Source: Desmodus rotundus
Lineage: Eukaryota > Chordata > Mammalia > Chiroptera > Phyllostomidae
Reading direction: 5' to 3'
Length of the DNA: 64,000 nt
Assembly: GCF_022682495.2 (NCBI RefSeq)
Contig: NC_071399.1
Coordinates: forward strand, 7,979,342-8,043,341
In this document: piece after piece, positions 55,461-64,000 of the stretch
Position numbering within the stretch: position 1 is the stretch's first letter
How the letters are laid out: every line of letters starts with the position of its first letter
Made by a program: the position numbers and the translations under genes
The notes under the pieces: generated by a model
The model's input: the letters and a program-made list of their open reading frames with translations, nothing else
Databases searched by the model: none
What the model was told of the DNA's origin: nothing

Positions 55461-57374
55461 ATTGGTAAGCTCATAGGCGTTGGTGATCTGTATAGGAACC
55501 AAAGAAAAATATTTTGTCCATCAAGGTTCCAAAATGCTGTAGTTGATTGATTGCTGCCCGAATCTGGGTCCAGAGCCCACAGGAGTCAAGGAGACCAGCA
55601 GCTGGTGGGTGTGGCAGCTGCATTTTCCAGCCGGGCCCTTCACTACCAGGATAGGAAGCCACCGGCTACCTCCTACAGAGGAGGCATTCGAGCCACGCCT
55701 GCTGGGACCCCCAGTGGTGACTCTCCTTTGAGCTGTCTTGAGGATGCAGGAGTTCTACTAGATTTTTGCTTCAGTAATGATGGTGAGGCTGAGTTGTTTG
55801 AGAGAGTTTATCTGTAACTGTAAAGATTCTCTAAGGAAATCCGCTGTGTCTGCGGCAAAGGTTTCCTAATATTTTTCGTTGCAAGGTTTTTCACTGAGCT
55901 TTGACATGCCAAAGTCTTGGAGTCTCTGATAATTGGCCCACAGTCTGTTCTTTTGAGCCACAGTGCATGTGTTGACAAGTTCTTATAAACAAAAACAAAA
56001 CAAACAACAAAACCCAAGGATACACGCAGAGGGAGCCTGGCTGTACTCTGCTCTGAAAAGAATGAGTGACATTGTGTAGGAATACCCTGGAATCTGACCA
56101 GTTTATGTTCATAAGCAGGAATCACTCTCTTTAATACTTTATTAGTAGTAATACATTTCTTGCAGCATGTCTTTCGACTGATCCCCCAAACTGTACCATC
56201 TACATTACAGTCAGGGACTTTGATGATGTTGTTTTGTGATTTTGGCTAATTATTTCCTGAGCGTGGAGCAGCCAGCAGACCAGACACATAGATGAGCATT
56301 ACTGAAGCCTTTATATTCCTCCTTGTTGAACTTGAATTAAATTCCTCAGTCTCCAGTCGTCATGTTATTATTCTTATTGTAGATTATTATTAAATTATTA
56401 TTTACAAAATCTGATTGTTTTCCAGTCGGTCTCTTAGAGAGTGGTCATGAAATTGTTCGGTCAGATCCTCGCAGTAGGGAAGGAGAGGAAGGGCTTCGAG
56501 TTCCGTTCCCGAGGTGTGTGCGCCTGCACCTCGGAGCTGAGCGAGAACTGCGAGCAGTTTGAGCAGGCGCCCTTCTCTGGCCGCACTGCTGTACAGAGCA
56601 GGCAAGGTGACCGCGCACAGTAGGCCCCACAACGAGCTGGTAGTTTGTTTTGTAAATGCAAACATTTGTGTCGAAGTGGCAAGCATTTCTGTGCCTGTAA
56701 TTCCAAAAGTAGGTGGTTCTAACCCACTGTAAAATTTCAGGTGGGGGTTTGGACAGGAGGCGGGACTACTGGATGTTGTTTTCATTTGGAACTTCCAAAT
56801 CCACTACTTGGCAATAACCTGCCTTGGGCATGTAGAAAAAAGGTTCGGACTTTTGATGTCCAGGACCAACAAAGGGGATATATATGCGCAGACAGCTCCT
56901 AACGTTCTAAAGTTGTGCTGTATATTTTGAGTAAATCACATTACGTTGAACCCCACACCTGTTTATCCAGGGCCGGCTAGTTAGTGCGCCAGTCTCTGTG
57001 AGTCACCCGGAGGTTCTGGAGATGCTGAGGCCTGCAGTCTTTTTTGGGGATATTGACAAGAACTAAGACTGTGGTAAGTGCTTTGAGGACAGTGAGCAAG
57101 AAAGAGTTACTTCTGCCTTGTGAGCTGGTAAAGAGCTTCCCCAGCGATGAGGCTTTGAGCTTGGCCTTATACAGACGTGGGGTGCAGGGTGCGAGGGGTT
57201 CATCCAGAGCAAGAGAGCTTTCCTGCCCAGCAAGAGCATGAGCCAAGTCACGGGGCTGGGGAGTCATGACATGTTTGGGAGGTGGCTGCTTTGGGTGTGG
57301 GGGAGAGCCGTGTGGGATATGACAGTGGAAAGGAAGCTAGGGCTGAAGAGTTAGAAGCCACAGGTGACTTTTAA

Positions 57375-57581
57375 CGATTTTATTTATTTATTTATTTATT
57401 TTTAGAGAGAGAGGGCAGGAGGGAGAAAGAGGGAGAGAAACATCGATGTGATTGGGTACCTCTAGAACATGCCATGACTGGGGTCCGAACCCACAACCCA
57501 GGCATATACCCTGGCCCAGAATCCAACTGATGACCTTTCATTTTGTACGACAATGCCCAACTGAGTGCCACTGGTCAGGGT
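57375..57581 (-). mobile_element. Ves SINE with 18-bp target-site duplication
   Basis: Antisense Ves with a (TTTA)n tail (about 57379-57402), gagagaaacatcgatgtga, gggtccgaacccacaaccc, ccaggcatataccctggcc and a ccactggtcaggg head. The flanks gccacaggtgacttttaa (57357-57374) and gccactggtggcttttaa (57582-57599) match at 16 of 18 positions. Confidence 0.96.
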
Positions 57582-58519
57582 GCCACTGGTGGCTTTTAAT
57601 CGGGGTGAGAGGTGATGTGATTGGGTCTTTTGTATAGGGAGAATCTGGCCGGTGAGGGTGATGGATGGGACTGGGACAGGTGTAGACCCAGTTGTGGGGA
57701 GAGATGCCGAGCGCCCTATGGGAGCATGTGCTCTCTACAGCCATGGGAGCACGGGCGCATTCCCATCGCGGGGGGGAGAGACCACTGCAGCCCGGCTGAT
57801 CCCTTAGGCCTTTGTGTGAGCCCTGGTGTCCCCTCTCCTGGGGCTCCTGGGGTTTTAGGGTCCGTCAGCTGTAGTCAGTTGTGCAGTCAGCCTCCACGGG
57901 TCCCCCCACTTCGGATCTCAGGGAGCAGGGGGCCAGTGTCGCTGACCCGTCCAGTGGCTCTTTACACTTCCCTAGTTTATCCTGTAATATTTAAATAGTT
58001 AGGACCAAATACGCTTCTTAGACTATAAGTCAAACCTTGTATTGTCCATGATGAAATGCCTGAGAACACACGAGCATCAAGAATCTATTCCAATATCCTG
58101 TTCCAGTATCTTTATTGGTTTTCTCAAAAGGAGTTGCTCTCTTAAAATGGTTTCTCCAAGTAGTGAATTTTAAGACAGAATTATTTTTTTTTAAATGTAT
58201 ACTCCAAAATATTTTATATGCACTCCCCCAAAAGTTGATTTCGTGAAGTCAACGTAAAATCGAGTGCTCTTTCTAGACTGATGGCTGGCGTTGACGAGTG
58301 GTACAGAGCTTTCTGAACTAGAGATACTGATTGATTCGGCTGTCAGAGCCCCTGCCATTTTCTCGGGGATTTGTCCTGGAAACCGACATGGAGAGCAAGC
58401 TCTTGTTTTGTTGGAGGTTCATCCTCGTGGGACAAGAGACATTTCAAAAACTAAACAAAGATACAAGAATTTCAGGTAGTTACAAGTGCTGATGACAGAG
58501 CAGAGTGGTGAGGAGAACA

Positions 58520-58710
58520 GGATCATAGCCACGATTTATTGATCATTTACTGTTTTTTAAGGACCTTATTTTTATTAATTCATTGTTAAGATACCTATTC
58601 TCTGTACGTATCACTATTTTACCCAAATGAAACAGTTGAGGAACAGAAAGACAAGCATTTCTCCAAGGACACCTGGTTAGGAAGCGACAGAGCTAAGACT
58701 TGGATCCAGG
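58520..58710 (-). repeat. MIR-family relic, antisense
   Basis: The text ttacccaaatgaaacagttg, aggaacagaaagacaagc, ccaaggacacctggttagg and gacagagctaagacttggat is an antisense MIR-type core. Confidence 0.45.
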
Positions 58711-59959
58711 CAGGGAGACGGGGCTTTGAGTGACTGCTCCAGAATGCCTCATGTCCTGTGGTCCCCGACTCAAGATGCTCAGTTGGCCTCCACAAATGAA
58801 GGAGGAGCAGATGGAGAGCGCCTTGACTCCTTGGAGGGACAGAAAAGAAAGCCAGGGGGCCTGGGGCTTGAGGAGCCACAGAATGGAGGGTGTGACCAGA
58901 GCTGAGGTCAGAGGGGCTGGCCAGCTCCAGGTCAGGTGGGGCCTCGTGGGATTTTCTTCTGCGGTGACAAGGCATTGAGCACCCAGTGAGGATAGAGCAT
59001 TGGGCGGGAGTCTGTGGAACGTCCAGAAACGTTTGAGACGTGAGCCTCCTTTTTAGAGACGCTTACCTCTCACTTGAAAATCTCAGGGTTAAGTCTAAAC
59101 AGTGAACAATGATGATGCATTTCAAGTTTTATTAATTTCCAGCTAGCCATAAAAACGTTTTTATGAATTACCTCACTCTGGCTCGAAGAGATTTCTGGTA
59201 AAGGTGTGCCAGTTTCATTGTAGTAAAAGCATTGAGAGTGAACTTCTGAGACCCAGGCCTTGCGGGTGACCACTGAGAGGCTTTGCAAAGTTTATAAATT
59301 TCACCTCCTCTGGCTTCATTCTGATCTTGGGCACGTTTGTTTCCCTCTGGCATTCAGAGGGAAATCTGCTGGTTATCACCAAGTTCTTTTTAAAGGGGCA
59401 TCAAACCAAAAGGAGGGTGTCTGTCTGCGTGACTTGTGCAGGAGTGGAAACATCAGATGCTTTTCGTCCTGAGGTGCATCACCTATTTTGGGGTGAAAAG
59501 TTAGAGAGGTTTGTTCTGTACAGACTACTTGCTACAAATTATTTTAAACATTTCATTTTGTGTAAAATGTCTCACCCAGGGATGTGTGAGCACCTTAAAA
59601 ACAGGATTTTCAGTGGGTGGATGGTCTTTGCCATAGTGCTGGAAGTTTGGGGATGGACCTTTGTGTCATTGTTCTACTTCTCTATTTGTTAGTAAAACAA
59701 GTTGTGAACCCTTCCATTCTGTCAATAACTGAGGACATAATGTAATCACAGACACTTCTTAATTTGGGGTCCCTGATGATCTGGCTTCTAGTTTATCTCT
59801 GTGAGGAGGTTGAATAGATGTATTGATGAAGTACAAGCTGTGAATATAATCTCTTAATATACAATATGTGTATAATGAATGTATTTCATATATAAGGAGA
59901 ATGTAAATTTATCTCTAAGAAGGTGGTATGCCAAGAGCTTTTTAACAAATGTAAATCAC

Positions 59960-60540
59960 TGCTGGGATTATACCCTAAGAATCCCGAAACACCAATTAGA
60001 AAGAACCTGTGCACCCCAAAGTTCATAGCAGCACAATTTACAATAGCCAAGTGCTGGAAACAGCCTAAGTGCCCATCAGTAAATGAGTGGATCGAAAAAC
60101 CATGGTACATTTATACAATGGAATACTACACAGCAGAAAGAAAGAAGGAACTCCTACCCTTCACAACAGCATGGATGGATCTGGCGAGCCTTATGCTACG
60201 TAAAATAAGTCACTCAGTAAAAGACAACTACCATATGATCTCACCTATAAATGGAACCTAATCAACAAAACAAATAAGTGAGCAAAATAGAACCAGAGAC
60301 ATGGAAAAATAAAGAACAAACTGACAGTGACCAGAGGGGAGGGCGGAGGTGGGTAACAGGGGAAGGGAGAGGGAGGGTCAAGTCAAGGAACGTGTATAAA
60401 GGACCCATGGACAAGGACAACCGGAGCAGGGCCGGGCGGGACGGGGGGTGAGATTGAAAGTGGAGGGTGGGGGGTGGGGCAGGGGACAGTAATGTGGGGA
60501 AATGGGGACAACTGTAATTGAACAACAATAAAAAAAACCT
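59960..60540 (+). mobile_element. 5'-truncated LINE-1 insertion, sense
   Basis: The end of ORF2-like coding sequence (SLLGLYPKNPETPIRKN, KCWKQPKCPSVNEWIEKPW, YIYTMEYYTAERKK) runs open to the stop at 60259-60261. It is followed by a G-rich 3'UTR and the tail caataaaaaaaacct. Identical 8-bp taaatcac at 59952-59959 and 60541-60548 fits a target-site duplication. The preserved frame and structure suggest a relatively recent insertion compared with the other L1 pieces here. Confidence 0.92.
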
Positions 60541-61325
60541 TAAATCACATGACATCAGAGGATGTTTAAAACAACTCTTCACATTTTGATGTCAATCTCT
60601 TTCCTACAGAGAACAGCAAATTTGGCCGCTGTCAAGGGCTAGAACCAGAGGTGTCTCTTTGCAGAATTTGATAAATGACTGAGATAAAGAGGTAAAGGGG
60701 TTCATCAGAGTTTGGGGTGTGAAGATGGGATCACCCTCCCGAGAGGGCAGACCCGGCAAAGGAGAAGGTCCGCAGGACAGGGTGGACACCATGCGGAGCA
60801 GGTGCCAGGCCTTAAGATGTACTTGTGATGCCGGCGATAGGCCTCTGTGCTGTGGCGTCGGTTCCTAAGACTTCAGTCTCTGACGGTCTCGCCAAGGCCA
60901 GGAGGATGGCCGGGGCGGTCCCGAGTGGTCTGGCAGTAGAGAGTGTTTCCCTGCGACGGGTGTCGTCTCCCTGCTGGACAGTTTACTTTGTCTTTTCTTT
61001 TCAAATCCCTGCCTCTGGCCAAGGAACCAGACACTTTCAGACTCCTGCTGAGGAAGTGAAAGGTTGATCCAGCTCCAGGAACACTGCCATCCTTCTGGGA
61101 AGGAGCTCCAGCTCTTCATCTCATTGGTTATAGTCAGTCACATCGGTGCATAGGTCTCAGTATCACATTTCCACACCTACCGTATTTTGCCGTGTATAAC
61201 GCACACCTGTGTTATTCCTCTTGAATTTTCCTAACTTCACATTTAATTTGGTGGGATAAAGTGCATTTTAACTACTTTGATCATAGTGCCAGAGACGTTT
61301 GTCTTCTTTTAAAACTTAACACATA

Positions 61326-61382
61326 ATCGCTTCTCAGCCTTTTGGCTACGATCAAGTGTAGTATCTGTTCTTATCAGCTTAA
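61326..61382 (+). pseudogene. RNU2 pseudogene: Truncated U2 snRNA pseudogene
   Basis: About 57 nt match the 5' end of U2 spliceosomal RNA: atcgcttctc, cttttggct and atcaagtgtagtatctgttc are all present. I see two or three substitutions (e.g. A for G in the CTCGGCC segment). Similarity stops just after ttatcag. The Sm site and 3' stem-loops are absent and no snRNA promoter is visible, so it is not a functional gene. Confidence 0.85.
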
Positions 61383-63337
61383 AAGTGAGCAATGTAAGAT
61401 ACAGGTGCTGTGAGTGAGTATACTGGGTAGTGTGACTTATACGGTACACGTATGACTGTTCATGATGAGGCTTTAAAGCTATGGCATTGGTGTGCCATTG
61501 AACCTTGCATGCACAAGAACGTGAGACTAACCTACCAGAGGGGACGTCCCTCATGCTTACCACAGGTGTCCTCAGGATGCCCAGACACAGAAGCCCGTCC
61601 CCTGCTCAGCACGCACCTTCTCCGACTCTGTCGTTTCAGCCAGAGAGACTCATGCTTGGGGTTGTAGTGCTTCCTGCCGCCGACTTAACAATCAGCTTCC
61701 TTTCACCCTCCCTCCCTACCCCTGAGAGAGTCACAGATGTTGGTGGGCCCACCAATCAGTTTGGGGGCTTATTAGAAACACAGATATCCTGCCACCAGTC
61801 CTGGAGATTTTAATTCAGGTACCTGGGTATGTTACCAACCAAGCCAGGCTCTTTTGATGCGGGAGTTAGGAAGACCTTCCCCAGGAACTGGTGGCCTTGC
61901 GTAGCGGTGCTTCCTCCCAGTGGGGTATTGGGGCTCCTTGTCTAAGTACTCCAGCCAGAGAGTTCTGGCTGAGATTGTCAGCCAGAAGGGGCGCTGCAAT
62001 CATTTTTTTTCTTAATATAACAAGGATGTGTGTGTGTCTAAGAGTTCCTCGTAGTAAGCACAGAAGCTTTTGAGAGCATTGCTCATTCACAGTGTTGGCG
62101 GTCCACTGTGGCGAGCCCTGTCTCTGGACATTGCAGAAGCAGCAAAATGCGTGCTGCACAGCCAAGCATGGCCTGAGAAACTCGGGCAGCCGGACCCTGA
62201 CGGACCTGCCTTCGAGCCCGAGAGCAAGGAGAATGCACGAGAGATCGAAAAGGAGGGAGTAGTTAGTGCTCGGGAGGAGCAAAGGCAGGTACCAGGGATG
62301 GAGGCACAGATAACTCCCATTCCCATGTCCTGCAGGGAGTGAGCACCCTTAGCCTGGGATCCTCTGGCTGCTCTGTCACGGGAAGGTTCCTGGAAAGCAG
62401 GGTCTGCTGCAGTGGAGACTGCTGTCTTTGGCTGTCGATCCAGTGAGGGCTTCCCTGTTTGCACCGGCCCCCACCCATATCCTCGGGGACCTGCAGAAGG
62501 GGGAGCCCCTGTAGGTCCAGACAGTGGCCTGATTCCCTGAGCTCATCCGGGAGGTTATTGGCTTCTGTGTAAATGGTCTGCATCTGCCTTTCACACTTCA
62601 TAGTAAAGCAGATCATTTAACTGTATTCAGACTGACTTAAATATATTTGTCCGTGTGCCTGTCCATGTACTTACAGAAGAAGGTAGCTGTGTGGTTTGGG
62701 ACGTGTCCCACCAATAGTGCTGTGGAGCAAGACGGAGACTCCTCCTCATGGAAAAGAGAGGGAGGACAAGGCTTTAGAAGCGCTGACATCAGTGTTTAAG
62801 AACTGAAATGCCCTGAACTGTGGCAGATTGCAGGAAAGGCTTGTTTGCTGGTCTGGAACTCAGGATTTAACACTGGTGTTCTGTGCGCAGAGGTGACACT
62901 ATGGAGCTGGGGGGGTTGTGGGTTGCTCTGAATAGTTTTCCTGGTGGTGGTGACGGATGTGCTAAAGTTGCCACCCGAACACATTGTAAACAATAGGACA
63001 CAATTTAATTGTGTGGAATTTGACTACTTAATGCATCTTAGAGCTGATTTTTATTTATTTGACACAAACCAGCTGTGGAGAAATTCAGAGATTTGTGGGA
63101 GGGATAGATTTGTGTTTGAAACTACTTATACCATATCAAGAAATGAAGACAAAAAAGAGAATAGAAGCTTCTTGTAACAGAGAGAAATCTTCAGTTCGAA
63201 GAAGCCCATGAAGGCAAAACTGGCGGAAATCACAGATGGTGTTAACTCAGCAATATATGGCTAATGAATCATCAAAGGTTTGCTGTGGGAGAAAAGTTTA
63301 ATTTGATGAATTTTGCTCTCTTCTTTTAAAAACAAAC

Positions 63338-63339
63338 AC

Positions 63340-63368
<29 letters not shown>
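63338..63368 (+). repeat. (CA)n microsatellite
   Basis: About fifteen CA units. Confidence 0.95.
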
Positions 63369-63370
<2 letters not shown>

Positions 63371-64000
63371 GAAACAAGACTCAGAAAACACCCAAATTTA
63401 TTTTGTTTTCTTAAAATAATACCACTTTCTTTTCTTCTCAATTCAAGCACATGCCCACCCCTTATAAAGCAGCCAAACGTAAGAACGTCCAGCACTATAT
63501 GTCTATAATTGTAATGAAAATGTAAAAGCAAATTTAACCAGCAAATTTACATGCAGTTTGGATAAACTGTGGTTTAAATGTACATGTACTCCAGCTGATG
63601 ATTAGTTGATAATATGCCTAAACTATTTAAATGACTTGAGAGCTGTAAAAATGTGCTGTGCTGAAATAACTATCCTTTTCTTTGATGATTTTTTTTCTCT
63701 CCTCCTCTTTCATTAAAATTTCTGAAAATTTATCAGTAGCAGAGAGAGGCATCTGTCCCGTGTTACCAGAATGCAAACCGAAGTTATTTCTAAAGAGCAG
63801 TTTGATGTGAATCGGTGAGTCACGTAATTTCAACGACTCTTTGTCAGCCTGACTCCTCTTTAGAATGTAAAGCTGTGCTGGCCACCCTGAAGGTCAAGAG
63901 TATGATCTATTCAAAACAATGCTGTTCCTTTCAAGGAGAGGGAGTTCGAGTGTGTGCAATTGTGGCCAGAGACTGAGCAACCTTCTCCGAGCCCTGACCC

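Larger units (their letters stand above)
53840..64000 (+). other. STOX2: STOX2 first intron, 5' part
   Basis: Everything after the donor at 53840 appears intronic. I find no second STOX2 exon: neither the MKKTRSTTLRRAW start of the shorter isoform nor the DVSPISMSPISQ exon occurs. The intron holds a Ves SINE, an L1 3' end, a U2 pseudogene fragment, MIR and LINE relics, and a (CA)n repeat. Stretches 53840-55220, 55460-57350, 57600-58510, 58710-59950 and 61383-63337 show nothing else that I can name. Confidence 0.8.

Noticed and set aside
57540..57998. Coding-like frames near the Ves copy
   Set aside because: They overlap SINE sequence or lack any recognisable content; no splice-supported exon.
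63338..63368. CRISPR-like or other tandem array
   Set aside because: This is a plain (CA)n microsatellite. No spacer-repeat organisation exists anywhere in the window, as expected for vertebrate DNA.

Overview
This is mammalian nuclear DNA, most probably from a bat. It contains seven clear or probable copies of the Ves tRNA-derived SINE (2096, 21242, 22765, 41281, 49608, 57375 and related), a family known from bats and typical of Yangochiroptera, together with standard eutherian repeats (MIR, L2, L1, MLT1 LTRs, Tigger1, mariner, a MER30-like hAT). Nothing bacterial is present. Protein-coding content is confined to split exons with GT-AG introns.

Region 1 (1-about 20.4 kb): the 3' part of TRAPPC11 on the + strand. 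Nineteen coding exons, corresponding to human exons 12-30, can be placed base by base. Their phases chain without a break, and together they encode the last 730 residues plus a shared codon. That gives exactly the 1133-residue length I know for the human protein. The first part of the gene lies before the window. The introns hold one Ves SINE, MIR and L1 relics and a 16-bp perfect hairpin. The 3'UTR ends near one of two AATAAA signals (20267 or 20384).

Region 2 (about 20.4-52.6 kb): intergenic, with no convincing gene. It is a graveyard of repeats: Ves SINEs, L1 pieces in both orientations, L2/MIR, two MLT1-type LTRs, a MER30-like hAT element, a decayed mariner with recognisable transposase remnants, a roughly 118-bp palindromic element, and a nearly complete Tigger1 DNA transposon. 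The Tigger1 transposase reading frame is broken and carries an internal 3 x 46-bp tandem expansion.

Region 3 (about 52.9-64 kb): the 5' end of STOX2 on the + strand. A CpG island surrounds one coding exon (start 53476 or 53488, donor at 53840). This exon encodes an N-terminal block resembling that of the paralogue STOX1. A candidate 139-bp intron and a small upstream ORF lie just before the start codon. The rest of the window is the large first intron. It carries a Ves SINE, a 5'-truncated L1 with target-site duplication, a truncated U2 snRNA pseudogene and simple repeats.

The gene order TRAPPC11 -> STOX2 is the one I know from human 4q35. TRAPPC11 acts in TRAPPIII-type membrane trafficking and STOX2 is a winged-helix storkhead-box protein. 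Nothing in the sequence suggests they work together; they are ordinary syntenic neighbours. I found no undescribed biological system. The items most worth a second look are the 5' architecture of STOX2, splice-site oddities in TRAPPC11, the Tigger1 internal minisatellite and the two inverted repeats.
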